Positions 23,401-33,290 of a DNA stretch of 64,000 nucleotides are shown here, in pieces. Under the pieces are notes generated by a model, which searched no databases, had not been told where the DNA came from, and was given only the letters and a program-made list of their open reading frames with translations. Source of the stretch: Acholoe squamosa (Eukaryota; Annelida; Polychaeta; Phyllodocida; Polynoidae). The position numbers and the translations under genes are program-made. The stretch spans positions 3,650,501 through 3,714,500 of the forward strand of contig OX439043.1 in assembly GCA_949317995.1 (NCBI GenBank). Direction: 5' to 3'. Positions within the stretch are counted from its first letter, which is position 1. Every line of letters starts with the position of its first letter.

Positions 23401-26400
23401 TCAAAGAAAGTCATCGAAATTTCAGTCTGACAATGTTCAAACTGTCGTAAGCATAGCTTTATGGTACCTGGTGTTAAAGATAGGAGAAGCCCTGGGTATA
23501 AACTGCGGCATGTTATACTTATAGGGAGTGTGTACATGTTTATGTTTTTGTGTTTACAGGGGATGCTCGTTTCTTACCAAGACCCTAAACGCGGAGAAGG
23601 CGGGGGCACTGGGTGCAGTGATCACAGACCATGAAATAGACAGTGATAAGATGATAGACATGATACAGGATGAGACAGGGCGCAGTGTCCATATACCTGC
23701 CTTCTTCCTACAAGGAAAGGACGGGTAAGTGTCCATATAGATACATTGTACAGACAGGGAGCAGTGTCCATATACCTGCCTTCTTCTTACAAGGAAAGGA
23801 CGGGTAAGTGTCCATATAGATACATTGTACAGACAGGGCGCAGTGTCCATATACCTGCCTTCTTCTTACAAGGAAAGGACGGGTAAGTGTCCATATAGAT
23901 ACATTGTACAGACAGGGCGCAGTGTCCATATACCTGCCTTCTTCTTACAAGGAAAGGATGGGTAAGTGTCCATACAGATACATTGTACAGACAGGGCGCA
24001 GTGTCCATATACCTGCCTTCTTCTTACAAGGAAAGGATGGGTAAGTGTCCATATAGATACATTCTACAGACAGGGAGCAGTGTCCATATACCTGCCTTCT
24101 TCTTACAAGGAAAGGACGGGTAAGTGTCCATATAGATACATTGTACAAACAGGGCGCAGTGTCCATATACCTGCTTTCTTCTTACAAGGAAAGGATGGGT
24201 AAGTGTCCATATAGATACATTGTACAGACAGGGCGCAGTGTCCATATACCTGCCTTCTTCTTACAAGGAAAGGATGGGTAAGTGTCCATATAGATACATT
24301 GTACAGACAGGGCGCAGTGTCCATATACCTGCCTTCTTTTTACAAGGAAAGGACGATGAAGTGTCCATATAGATACATTGTACAGACAGGGCACAGTGTC
24401 CATATACCTGCCTTCTTCTTACAAGGAAAGGACTGGTAAGTGTCCATATAGATACATTGTACAAACAGAGAGCAGTGTCCATATACCTGCCTTCTTCTTT
24501 CAAGGAAAGGATGGGTAAGTGTCCATATAGATACATTGTACAGATAGGGCACAGTGTCCATATACCTGCCTTCTTCTTACAAGGAAAGGATGGGTAAGTG
24601 TCCATATAGATACATTGTACAGACAGGGAGCAGTGTCCATATACCTGCCTTCTTCTTACAAGGAAAAGACAGGTAAGTGTCCATACAGATACATTGTACA
24701 GACAGGGCACAGTGTCCATATACCTGCCTTCTTCTTACAAGGAAAGGACGGGTAAGTGTCCATATAGATACATTGTACAGACAGGGAGCAGTGTCCATAT
24801 AGCTGCCTTCTTCTTACAAGGAAAGGACGGTTAATAGTCCATATAGATACATTGTACAGACAGGGCGCAGTGTCCATATACCTGCCTTCTTCTTACAAGG
24901 AAAGGACTGGTAAGTGTCCATACAGATACATTGTACAGACAGGGCGCAGTGTCCATATACCTGCCTTCTTCTTACAAGGAAAGGACTGGTAAGTGTCCAT
25001 ACAGATACATTGTACAAACAGGGCGCAGTGTCCATATACTGCCTTCTTCTTACAAGGAAAGGACGGGTAAGTGTCCATATAGATACATTGTACAGACAGG
25101 GCGCAGTGTCCATATACCTGCCTTCTTCTTACAAGGAAAGTACGGGTAAGTGTCCATATAGATACATTGTACAAACAGGGCGCAGTGTCCATATACCTGC
25201 CTTCTTCTTACAAGGAAAGGACGGGTAAGTGTCCATATAGATACATTGTACAGATAGGGCACAGTGTCCATATACCTGCCTTCTTCTTACAAGGAAAGGA
25301 CTGGTAAGTGTCCATATAGATACATTGTACAAACAGGGCGCAGTGTCCATATACTGCCTTCTTCTTACAAGGAAAGGACGGTTAATAGTCCATATAGATA
25401 CATTGTACAGACAGGGCGCAGTGTCCATATACCTGCCTTCTTCTTACAAGGAAAGGACGGGTAAGTGTCCATATAGATACATCGTACAGACAGGGCGCAG
25501 TGTCCATATACCTGCCTTCTTCTTACAAGGAAAGGACGGTTAATAGTCCATATAGATACATTGTACAGACAGGGAGCAGTGTCCATATACTGCCTTCTTC
25601 TTACAAGGAAAGGACGGGTAAGTGTCCATATAGATACATTGTACAAACAGGGCGCAGTGTCCATATACCTGCCTTCTTCTTACAAGGAAAGGACGGTTAA
25701 TAGTCCATATAGATACATTGTACAGACAGGGTGCAGTGTCCATATACCTGCCTTCTTCTTACAAGGAAAGGACGGTTAATAGTCCATATAGATACATTGT
25801 ACAGACAGGGCGCAGTGTCCATATACCTGCCTTCTTCTTACAAGGAAAGGATGGGTAAGTGTCCATATAGATACATTGTACAGACAGGGTGCAGTGTCCA
25901 TATACCTGCCTTCTTCTTACAAGGAAAGGACGGTTAATAGTCCATATAGATACATTGTACAGACAGGGCGCAGTGTCCATATACCTGCCTTCTTCTTACA
26001 AGGAAAGGACGGTTAATAGTCCATATAGATACATTGTACAGACAGGGCGCAGTGTCCATATACCTGCCTTCTTCTTACAAGGAAAGGACGGTTAATAGTC
26101 CATATAGATACATTGTACAAACAGGGCGCAGTGTCCATATACCTGCCTTCTTCTTACAAGGAGAGGACGGTTAATAGTCCATATAGATACATTGTACAGA
26201 CAGGGCGCAGTGTCCATATACCTGCCTTCTTCCTACAAGGAAAGGATGGGTAAGTGTCCATACAGATACATTGTACAGACAGGGCGCAGTGTCCATATAC
26301 CTGCCTTCTTCTTACAAGGAAAGGACGGTTAATAGTCCATATAGATACATTGTACAGACAGGGCGCAGTGTCCATATACCTGCCTTCTTCTTACAAGGAA

Positions 26401-29048
26401 AGGACGGGTAAGTGTCCATATAGATACATTGTACAGACAGGGTGCAGTGTCCATATACCTGCCTTCTTCTTACAAGGAAAGGACGGTTAATAGTCCATAT
26501 AGATACATTGTACAGACAGGGCGCAGTGTCCATATACCTGCCTTCTTCTTACAAGGAAAGGACGGTTAATAGTCCATATAGATACATTGTACAGACAGGG
26601 CGCAGTGTCCATATACCTGCCTTCTTCTTACAAGGAAAGGACGGTTAATAGTCCATATAGATACATTGTACAAACAGGGCGCAGTGTCCATATACCTGCC
26701 TTCTTCTTACAAGGAGAGGACGGTTAATAGTCCATATAGATACATTGTACAGACAGGGCGCAGTGTCCATATACCTGCCTTCTTCCTACAAGGAAAGGAT
26801 GGGTAAGTGTCCATATAGATACATTGTACAGACAGGGCGCAGTGTCCATATACCTGCCTTCTTCTTAGAAGGAAAGGACGGGTAAGTGTCCATATAGATA
26901 CATTGTACAAACAGGGCGCAGTGTCCATATACCTGCCTTCTTCTTACAAGGAAAGGACGGGGAAGCTGCGGCTAGTACCAGAACCCAAATAAAAATTAGG
27001 CTTATAGAATGTGCCCAAAGTCAGGGTGCGGCTTATAGGAGGGGTTTTTACACCAAAGAACAGTACTAAACTGTCCATTTTGAAGCCCCAGTTGTGGCTC
27101 ATAGCCTCCTTTCAAACTCAGGGTGCGGCTTATACCAGGGATGAAGCTTACACGAGAGAATTTACGATACTATGTATGTCTATTTTAGTCACAAGTTTAA
27201 TTGGGCCTCAAAATAGGAAAACTTTTGTGAATTTTAGTCTATAATTTGAGCAAAAAGAGGAGGCATTCCAATGAGGTGATATACACCCATTATGTTGAGT
27301 ATGGACCAGAGAATGATACTATGGGGGTCCCATGTGGGAAGCAATGTACTGAAGGGGATTACTGTAAATTCCCTAGTATAAGGCGCACCCTGAGTTTGAG
27401 AGGAGGCTATACTCCTCATCTGAGGCAAGAGTCACTTTAGTACTGTTCTATGGTGTCAAAACCCCTCATATAAGCCGCCCCCTATGTATAGAAGGATTGT
27501 ACCATGGAAAGCCCCATAGAAGAAGGCCTCATCTTCCACAGCCCTATGCTAAAGGCCCCCCGGGCCTAAGGCCCCGAGGTCCTATCACCCCAATTACGTC
27601 ATAATTACATCATTCTTACATCATTCTTACGTCATAGGTTGCAGGGTCCTTAGTTTATTAGCTGGGAGGTCTACACCTCCCAGCTATAGAACAGCGTCGA
27701 TGGACAGGGAGGAATCGCCGTCCATTTGTCGACCAAAAACGGCTACAATAGCTAATCTACTGAAATCATCAGATCGTGACCAAGACCACTTAGGCCTTGA
27801 TGAGGTCCTTTCAGTTATTCATTTTTTAGGGGGCCTTCATGGATGGGGCCTTGGTGAATGGGGCTTAGAGGCGTAATCCCGTATAGAAGGACCTGACATG
27901 TTGCACTTTTTATAAGTTGGTTCTTTTATTGGCCACAGCTTATACGAGACAATTCACAATAATCGGAATAATAGAGGAAGCAGGTTAAATGAACAACTGA
28001 TTTAGATAAAATCAAACATTTTACAATGGCCAGTAAAAATTCTCATTGTATTCTAATTTCAGTACAGTGAATTCCAGCATTTCAGCTACATAGTCAGGGG
28101 TGGACGAATCAGTGTACAAGTAGGGTGTCACTGGGCACCAAGTTTATTCTTGTTTTTCCACTGCTTGAAAAATAAATTGTGTCCAGAGAAATATCATTGT
28201 GTACCTTCACTGGACCAATGTCAAGTGTCGGCTTATATGCCAACTAGATGCCTTTTGTGTTGGGTTAACCCTTTAAAGGCCACTGAAACAGGAGTGCATC
28301 ATGCCCATTGGTCATCATGATGCATCAATGAAGTGCTGGTGAGCAGTCTCACCAGCACTTCATTGATGCATCATGACAACCTTACGGGGTTGATGCATAT
28401 GCTCCTGGAGGGTTGGCATGATGCTCCAATGAAGTGCTGGTGAGTAGTCTTGCCAGAACTTCATTGGTCCATCATGACGACCAATGGGCATGATGCATTA
28501 ATGCATCAGCGGGTCAAAGTCGTATAGAAGCCCAATATTCAGGCCTCAGTTGAAGCTTATAGCTGTTCCCAAAAATTGGAGTCTGGTTTATATGTGACTG
28601 CAGCTTATACACAATAGATTATGTACCGTAATCTCCCGCGTATAAGACGCGACTTTTACCCAGGGTTTTAGTTCTCATTGGATACACAAGGGGGGCACCA
28701 AGACCTTTCTTTTGATATATTACATACACATATTTATTTGAATTTTGAAAATTCACTCAGTAGAACCAAAGTTATGAATTTTTCAATTTTTTGAGAATTT
28801 TCCCAAAACTCTAGGTGTGTCTTATACACGTACTACGTCTTATATGCGGGAGATTACGGTAATTCTTTCTATTGTCTGGTTCACTCTTGTCGTATTTCAA
28901 TGTAACTTTTTCCTTCCTCCCATGTAGGCACATGATCCTGAACACGTTACAGAAGTTAGGGATGCACCGCGCGGTCGTCAACCTGCCAATAAACATGACG
29001 GGCCTCCCTATAAATAAGATAAAACAACCTCCATGGACACTGTGGTAA
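11343..29048 (+). CDS. PRADC1: PRADC1 ortholog (protease-associated domain-containing protein 1), five exons
   Basis: Coding exons are 11343-11418, 21991-22112, 22260-22369, 23560-23724 and 28928-29048. All junctions are GT-AG and all phases agree (1, 0, 2, 2), giving about 197 aa against 188 in human as I recall it. Residues 1-25 form a signal peptide with a hydrophobic VVFLVFVCLFIVTCA core. The mature protein keeps family landmarks: IRPAKDFGTAF, GGCSFLTKT, MIQDETG, IPAFFLQGKDG, a predicted N-glycosylation site at NMT, and the C-terminal QPPWTLW. The protein is a small secreted glycoprotein with a PA domain, a non-catalytic fold; its exact role is poorly known. Introns 1 (10.6 kb) and 4 (5.2 kb) are packed with transposons. 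Minisatellites span the exon 2 acceptor and the exon 4 donor. Confidence 0.95.
11741..13873. mobile_element. Inverted-repeat element nested in a MITE
   Basis: Left end GGGGCTGTGTACAAATGACG and right end CGTCATTTGTACACAGCCCC are perfect inverted repeats, extending into TCATGCA. The flanks repeat ATT on both sides, a 3-bp target duplication. Long G runs mark the inner sides of both ends. The interior contains a further CCCGCG-type MITE (12910-13198). It has no transposase. Confidence 0.75.
12910..13198. mobile_element. MITE of the CCCGCGTATAAG family
   Basis: Starts TACCGTAATCTCCCGC and ends CGGGAGATTACGGTA. The inner part (AGAGTTTTGGAAAATTCTC, CTTGGGCCACC) is shared with the copies at 30058-30336, 37835-38120 and, in part, 28624-28861, which defines a subfamily. 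Confidence 0.85.
14031..14384. mobile_element. Harbinger-like MITE with TAA duplication
   Basis: Ends GGGAGTGATCATTTTTTAAC and GTTAAAAGATGATCACTCCC are inverted repeats flanked on both sides by TAA. The interior is rich in G or C runs and phrases such as GGGGGGTCAAAAT. A 3-bp TWA duplication is typical of the PIF/Harbinger superfamily. Related elements are at 15465-15748, 36855-37020 and 51020-51285. Confidence 0.7.
14620..14915. repeat. Possible inverted-repeat element
   Basis: CGGTACGTTCGACCCCTGGCT near 14620 is matched inversely by AGCCAGGGGTCAAACGGACC near 14893. The interior is unremarkable. Boundaries and family are unclear. Confidence 0.4.
15465..15748. mobile_element. Harbinger-like MITE
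   Basis: Ends GGGGATGGTCATTATTTATC and GATAAATAATGGCCACTACC are inverted repeats. The left flank is TTA; the right flank is TTG, so the TWA target duplication is imperfect. The inside has GGTGGGTTTGAGGGGG as in the related element at 51.0 kb. Confidence 0.65.
15955..16269. mobile_element. Harbinger-like MITE with TTA duplication
   Basis: It begins GGCCACACCAAATAAATAAG and ends with the inverse (TTTTTTTTTTTTGTGGCC), flanked by TTA on each side. A related partial copy lies at 37213-37460. Confidence 0.75.
16383..16632. mobile_element. MITE of the CCCGCGTATAAG family
   Basis: Starts TACCGTAATCTCCCGCG and ends CGCGGGAGATTACGGTA, with several CGCCTTATACG phrases inside. Confidence 0.85.
16720..17452. 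mobile_element. GCGGCTTATA-type MITE with a nested CCCGCG-type MITE
   Basis: The outer ends TACCGTAAATTCTGTCATATAA and GAGAATTTACGGTA belong to a sister family in which the inner phrase is GTGCGGCTTATACGAG. A complete CCCGCG-type MITE (16865-17101) and other sequence sit inside. Relatives of the outer family are at 26966-27172, 27354-27480 and 35500-35901. Confidence 0.65.
17463..17536 (+). other. Upstream copy of the PRADC1 exon 2 start, cut off by a transposon
   Basis: After an ATTACAG acceptor the DNA reads, in one frame, HGFNIIKPLYLDDNLF and then the same segment as the 63-bp repeat. The HGF start resembles the mature N terminus of human PRADC1 as I recall it. This frame needs two bases from exon 1, whereas exon 1 supplies one, so splicing here would be out of frame. 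The right side stops at 17539, where the Harbinger-like insertion begins. Confidence 0.6.
18997..20001. other. Interior of the composite insertion, no gene seen
   Basis: AT-rich sequence with no supported coding frame and no clear repeat ends. Confidence 0.4.
20002..20922. mobile_element. Enlarged CCCGCG-type element with an internal 86-bp tandem array
   Basis: It starts TACCGTAATCTCCCGCG and ends CGCGGGAGATTACGGTAT, but is 0.92 kb instead of the usual 0.24-0.29 kb. The extra length is a GC-rich tandem array at 20165-20735 with seven starts of GATGACAGCTTGAACTCA at about 86-bp spacing, each followed by AGCCAGCAGCGCGGCAG. The open frames here come from this periodicity. Confidence 0.8.
20165..20735. 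repeat. 86-bp tandem repeat, about seven copies
   Basis: Unit starts are near 20165, 20251, 20337, 20423, 20509, 20595 and 20681. It is GC-rich and lies inside the CCCGCG-type element. Confidence 0.85.
21496..22041. repeat. 63-bp minisatellite made from the exon 2 acceptor of PRADC1
   Basis: Nine units begin (at the ATCACCAAAC phrase) at 21498, 21561, 21624, 21687, 21750, 21813, 21876, 21939 and 22002. Each contains a polypyrimidine tract and TTTAATACAG, an acceptor, followed by exon sequence. The last unit runs into the unique part of exon 2. The unit is 21 codons long and has no stop in the PRADC1 frame, reading LITKLFNLNDNLFFIFNTEVS in slices. Eight acceptors (exon starts 21550 to 21991) are all in phase with exon 1. 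Confidence 0.95.
21991..22112 (+). CDS. PRADC1: PRADC1 exon 2
   Basis: The acceptor of the last 63-bp unit gives phase agreement with exon 1 (G/AA). It encodes 40 codons including LITKPFYLDDNLF, FELLEPEDISYTYK and IRPAKDFGTAF, and ends at TTT/GTAAGT, phase 0. The start is the least certain exon edge of the gene, because seven upstream acceptors are equally good and in frame. Confidence 0.85.
22260..22369 (+). CDS. PRADC1: PRADC1 exon 3
   Basis: Between GGATTGCAG and GTAAGT. It encodes NQSYRKIELVPTTPIHAC, then SDITNNIYVNDNIAFIQRG, the first half of the PA domain, ending in phase 2. The intron before it is only 147 bp. Confidence 0.93.
22497..22732. mobile_element. MITE of the CCCGCGTATAAG family in intron 3
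   Basis: Starts TACCATAAACTCCCGCG and ends CGCGGGAGATTACAGTA, with GTGCGTCTTATACG phrases inside. Its interior pairs with the copies at 1370 and 16865. Confidence 0.85.
23560..23724 (+). CDS. PRADC1: PRADC1 exon 4
   Basis: Acceptor TGTGTTTACAG, donor ACGG/GTAAGT, phase 2 at both ends. It encodes the core of the PA domain: GGCSFLTKTLNAEKAG, GAVITDHEIDSD, MIQDETGRSVHIPAFFLQ and GKDG. Reading past the donor meets TAA at once (GGG TAA), so retention of intron 4 would end the protein here. Confidence 0.95.
23675..26960. repeat. 79-bp minisatellite made from the exon 4 donor of PRADC1, about 41 extra copies
   Basis: The unit contains the last 50 bases of exon 4 (ACAGGGCGCAGTG to GGAAAGGACGG) plus the first 29 bases of intron 4 (GTAAGTGTCCATATAGATAC...). 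Array length divided by 79 gives about 41 copies beyond the real exon; a few units are 78 bp. Many units keep GGGTAAGT; others have GGTTAATA or CTGGTAAGT. A block of seven units (553 bp) is duplicated: rare variants such as AAGGAGAGGACGG at 26157 and 26710 recur at that spacing. It is not coding. Confidence 0.97.
26966..27480. mobile_element. GCGGCTTATA-type MITE remnants
   Basis: 26966-27172 carries GCTGCGGCTAGTACCAGAAC, GGGTGCGGCTTATA and ends GAGAATTTACGATAC. 27354-27480 is a second, inverted or diverged fragment with TAAGGCGCACCCTGAG and AAGCCGCCCCC. The array of 79-bp units stops exactly where the first fragment starts. Confidence 0.55.
27480..28264. other. Intron 4 stretch without clear features
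   Basis: There is a self-complementary GCTGGGAGGTCTACACCTCCCAGC hairpin near 27660-27685 (here given in part) and a few short repeats. No coding sequence is evident. Confidence 0.4.
28265..28520. repeat. GCATCATG palindromic repeat, copy at 28.3 kb
   Basis: Starts TTAACCCTTTAAAGGCC, holds inverted pairs around AATGAAGTGCTGGTGAG and CTCACCAGCACTTCATT, and closes with TGCATTAATGCATCAGCGGG. Confidence 0.75.
28624..28861. mobile_element. MITE of the CCCGCGTATAAG family next to exon 5
   Basis: Starts TACCGTAATCTCCCGCG and ends GCGGGAGATTACGGTA. It ends about 66 bases upstream of the exon 5 acceptor of PRADC1 and so sits near the branch-point region. Confidence 0.85.
28928..29048 (+). CDS. PRADC1: PRADC1 exon 5 (C terminus)
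   Basis: Acceptor CTCCCATGTAG. It completes the Gly codon of exon 4 and then reads HMILNTLQKLGMHRAVVNLP, then INMTGLPINKIKQPPWTLW and stop. This matches the conserved family C terminus, including the N-x-T glycosylation site. No clear AATAAA follows within 400 bases. Confidence 0.95.
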
Positions 29049-29426
29049 CAGACATGGAGTCCTGTCACAAACAGTGTAGTATTCTACCATTGGACTACCA
29101 GTGGGAAGTATTTGTAGACAAGTCTCCTGCACCACCACCCCATAAAGGGTTAATTACGTCAAAACGATAGGAGAAAAAGTGATACAATGTATTATTTAAA
29201 ACGTCTGAATTGTAGTCCCAGTCTCAGGACACGCATAGATTCAAACTAACCCACCCAAAGAAGCCTGCATTTAGCTACTCCATTTATGAGTGTGTAAAAG
29301 GTCGTATAAAAGGACGCATTGCGGAACTTACCACCGGGCATGGATGACAGTGCAATTACCAGTGTCATATTTCTTGTTATATTTTAAATACTTTGGATAA
29401 TGTTTATTAGATGTGTTGAATATTAA

Positions 29427-29503
29427 CAAGAAATGCAGTTGTGACTGCGTAAAAAACGCCTCCCTGCGTTTTTTTAAGCGGTCACAACCTCATTTCTTGC
29501 ATA
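29427..29503. repeat. Hairpin of about 35-bp arms
   Basis: ACAAGAAATGCAGTTGTGAC and, inverted, GTCACAACCTCATTTCTTG flank a loop with ACGCCTCCCTGCGT. Pairing is nearly continuous. It lies about 380 bases after the PRADC1 stop, so it could be in its 3' untranslated region or just a small repeat. Confidence 0.55.
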
Positions 29504-30057
29504 CGAGGGAATTTAGTTTGGGGATTCTGTATTGTGACACCTCATCACATTGGGGAAATGCAATCATCATAGCGTAGCGGTGGTCCTGCGAAGCGGGACA
29601 GGAGGCGCTAAAAAATAGCGCTGGCAGTGAGTGGCTCTAACTGTTAAAGGTCACATGATCATTATCGGGTTTGTTGTGATGCACAAGTGAAGAGGCGGTG
29701 GTGAGTAACTCAAAAAGGCTTTAGCGAGCAGCTCTGCGCGGATGTACACATGTATCATGATGACCAAGAACCCTGGTGAATTGATACATTGTTCAGCCTA
29801 GAAGGCCACACCAAAAATAATAAGATTGCACTGTCCATGCTTTGGTATTAAACTGTATTCTCTTTGAAAAAAATCTTGTCTATGGATGAAGGGTTGTGAA
29901 GATACCATCGTATAATGTATAGAACGCTACTGGACCGTCTTTTTCTATTTCACTGACTTGTCCATGTACTTTGTAGCAACAGACATTCACAATAATCCTG
30001 TTGTATTTTAATGAGGGATTATTTGGTTTCTTTTGTTCATTTTCTGTTGTTACTTTG

Positions 30058-30336
30058 GTACTGTAATCTCCCGCGTATAAGGCGCACCTAGAGTTTTGGA
30101 AAATTCTCAAAAAAAATGAAAAATTCATAACTTTGGTTCTACTGAATGAATTTTCAAAATTCAAAAACCTATGTGTAGCTTGGGCCACCCCGGACCCTCC
30201 TGGGCCTCCTTATGTCCTATTATGACCAAGGGGACATGTAAGATATCAAAAGAAAGGTCTTGGTGTCCCCTTGTGGATCCAGGAAGTACTAAAACCCCTC
30301 GTACAACACACGCCTTATACGTGGGAGATTACGGTA
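30058..30336. mobile_element. MITE of the CCCGCGTATAAG family
   Basis: Starts TACTGTAATCTCCCGCG and ends GTGGGAGATTACGGTA. Same subfamily as 12910 and 37835. Confidence 0.85.
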
Positions 30337-30404
30337 GGTCTTGTTTGTAATACATTATCCTCGTTGTAGATCGAATAGGGCATGAATACAGGCATGCAGC
30401 GAAC

Positions 30405-31005
30405 ACACCGGGGCTGCATTAATGCATCATGCCCATCCTTGATGCACTCCGGGGAGTTGGCATGATGCACCAATACAGTGCTGGTGTGCAGACTTGCCAG
30501 CACTTCATTGGTGCATCATGCCGACCAATGGGCACGATGCTCTCATGATCTTGACATCAACAAGTTGTCATAATTGACCTATGTGGTTTTAGTTTATCGT
30601 TCACAGTTGTAAATTACGGTACTAGTGATGGTGATGGGAAATCATTTCACGTTTTGTTCTTATTGGTTTTTGGTGGTTTTCTTTTAATGTGATATGTACA
30701 AGGTAGTGTCTTCTTTCTTTTGACATGATTTTCATAGACATGAAAAACCTCTTGTAGAGAAACCTTTAATGGCTGCTGATGCATTAATGCATCATGCCCA
30801 TAGGTCGTCATGATGCATTAATGCAGCCCTGGAGAGTAACTTACCAGGGCTACATTCATGCATCATGACGACCAATGACCCTATTTGGTTGGTATGATGG
30901 GTCTGCATGATGCTCCAATGAAGTGCTGGCGAACAGACTCACTTCATCGGTGCATCATGACGACCAACGGGCATGATGCACTCCAGCATCAGCGGCCCTT
31001 AAAGA
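30405..31005. repeat. GCATCATG palindromic repeats, two copies
   Basis: A partial copy at about 30405-30545 and a fuller one at about 30767-31005, each with TGATGCACCAATGAAG-like and GCATCATGCCCATTGG-like phrases in both orientations. The second closes with CATCAGCGGCCCTTAAAG. Confidence 0.7.
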
Positions 31006-31009
31006 TTTA

Positions 31010-31982
31010 AAACCGACACAAGATACCAAAGTTATATAAGTATTTGTATCGTGCAGCTCTGATTTTTGTAGTGATTATATCTTTGTCATTTATTGAATCT
31101 TTCACCTATATCACAAGGTTCCGTTTTATCACGCTCGTTACATTGCTCAAATAGCAGAGGCATTTATAATTCTCCAATTCATCCAGGAGAGAAATTTCTC
31201 TGTTAAATCATCAATAACTTCTCAAACGTATTAATGACGTCCTCTGACTTCAAAGTGATGGGGGGGGGGGGGTCTTTACAATTGTAATATCTAATGGTAA
31301 ATACTTGCCCTAACGTGCCCTGCTAGTACTATTTTGTGTTGTCACCTTTTACAATTGAGTTATATAGCAGTATTTTTTTCTTGAAATGTTTTAGGACTGT
31401 GCGTTATTCAAGGTTTTACACGTTCGTCAAGTCTGAGTTGTTCTAAGAGTCACATGAATATATACGATTCATTAAAAAAGTCCCAATCCCAGTTATTTCA
31501 TGAATTATAACAGCAGGGCAAGTGCAGCTTGGATATTTTGTCTAAAAGCTTGTCCTAAAGGTTCAAACACATTGATTGTAATTGTTGATAGAGGATATAT
31601 ATCAACTCTGTGATGGAGTGTATGTATGTATCGGCAGGAATGTGATTTCTCCTCCAATTGGAGGTTTTCATCCAATTGGGAGCCAAAAAGTCGACCCTCA
31701 TGATTTTCCCAAATCCATTGAGAAAATATTTTACTGGGAGGGAGGGGTCTGGTACTAAACAACTGCACCAGATTGCACCATTTGGCCTCTAGATGTTCAA
31801 AAGTTTCTTGGGCTCCTGGGGGGATGCCCCCCAGAGCCCCAATATCGTTTTCCAAGTCTATTTTGTGCATTGAATACCCTATATTGGGACAAAAAAATCT
31901 TCCTACATTTGGGTGATTTTCAAATCACATCCCTGATCGGAGATCCCAGCGCACATCATATCGCAATACATCATAATTATAT
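31010..31982. other. No supported gene
   Basis: A G run at 31260, AT-rich sequence, and an open minus-strand frame (31505-31870) of unconvincing composition. Nothing recognised. Confidence 0.35.
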
Positions 31983-32203
31983 TACCGTAACCTCTCGCCT
32001 ATAAGGCGCACCCCCAACTCAGGGAGGTCTGTTATAACGTATAAGGCGCACCTCTGAGGGCAGATTTTTGATAATTTAGAACTGTTCTATAGTAAAAGAT
32101 ACCCCCCCCCCTATAAGGCGCACCCCAAACTCAAGGCAATTTACCACCCAGCAGCATTTTGTTTGGCCTATAAGACGTACCTTATACACGGGAGATTACG
32201 GTA
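31983..32203. mobile_element. MITE of the CCCGCGTATAAG family
   Basis: Starts TACCGTAACCTCTCGCC and ends CGGGAGATTACGGTA with TATAAGGCGCACC phrases inside. Confidence 0.8.
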
Positions 32204-32275
32204 GGTCTACATAAAGAGACCAAATGTAAAACAAGCGTGCATAATGTAAGGTTTGGTCCTTGCCGAGTCATTTAG

Positions 32276-33290
32276 GGGCCATCCATAGATGACGTCATAC
32301 CAAATTTGACCATTTTTGCCTCTACGCCCCTATCATTGACCGCGCAGCGGTTTTTACATATCGACTAACATAGCCCCGGAACGTAGGGGTTGACGAGGGA
32401 TTCCTTCACAATCGGTCATGTTAAAATGTGTACAGAAGCCATCCGGCCATAAATCATAGCAGAATATGAGGGAAAAGATGTGGCATAAGGTTCCAGACAT
32501 TATTTTCATCAAATGGTACATAGGATAGCTGTAATTCTCCTTAAAAGTTTCAAGTGGTGGCTTTTTCGATCAACATTTCGGTGAGTCTCGAAAAGTGCAA
32601 GACGTGCGAGACGACAGGTGGACAGCATTCTCCTCCCCGAGGCTTTGCCTTAGTAGTTGTAGCATATACAAACCAAATATCTGGTCTGGCGAGTGTAAGG
32701 AACATTGTAGAACAATGGCGGATGGGTAGGGAGAGAGGATTACATGTGTAGCATAGAAATGACTTCATAGTAGGTTAGTAAAATCGAATTGAGCCCTGTT
32801 TCTTCATTCAGGGATAGAATATATACCCCTTCAAGGTGTGATCATATCATTTTCGCCAGCCATGGCGAGAAAGTTCCAAAATGGTTAGCGTACAGGGAGA
32901 AGATCGGTCCCGGGGAAGGAGCCCAGCCCGACCGCGTTAGGCCATGGGCGTGGAAAGCAGGGGGAACATGCCCCCCCCCCCCCACTTTTGGCCAACTCCT
33001 CAAAAGGTCAAGCAAAGGGAGGTCAAAAATTGCAGAAAACCCCCCTGGTCCCACCCACTCTGAAACTGCTTCCCACGCCCCTGTAGGCTGCCGGGATCCA
33101 CCCCCACCTCCTCCTGTAAACATCACGGCCCGGCTGCACGGTTCCTCACACCGATAGCGGAGGTGGGCATTCTAAATTTTGTTTTTTTGTTGCCAATTTG
33201 ACAATGATGAAGGTATGAAGAATTGGGCCTGACCCATCCTCCTCCCCTCCCCACCCCCACCCCCCGTATGACGTCTTTTGTGGATGGCCC
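32276..33290. mobile_element. Non-autonomous element with GGGCCATCCA ends
   Basis: The left end GGGCCATCCATAGATGACGT and the inverse of the right end (GTATGACGTCTTTTGTGGAT, then GGCCC) match over about 25 bases. TGACGTCA-like sequence lies just inside each end, as in the element at 11741, which suggests related families. The long plus-strand frame at 32789-33157 is proline-rich read-through of C runs and is not trusted. Confidence 0.65.

Noticed and set aside
23554-26928. Dozens of open frames on both strands in the 79-bp array, such as those reading YGHCALSVQCIYMDTYPSFP
   Set aside because: They arise from periodic sequence without stops. The array derives from an exon-intron junction, and the sense frame of the gene stops at once.
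23675-26960. CRISPR-like array
   Set aside because: Units are contiguous and nearly identical throughout, without unique spacers, and the genome is animal.
23675-26960. 79-bp units as a chain of mini-exons (TACAG before, GTAAGT after)
   Set aside because: The exon-like piece is 50 bases, not a multiple of three, and repeated inclusion would break the frame. The acceptor-like CAG lacks a good pyrimidine tract.
32706-32725. Short start ATGGCGGATGGGTAG with YY1-like context
   Set aside because: It stops after four codons, and the donor reading (GTAGGG) is weak; no following exon was seen.
32789-33157. Plus-strand frame rich in proline
   Set aside because: It is carried by C runs inside a non-autonomous element and matches nothing.
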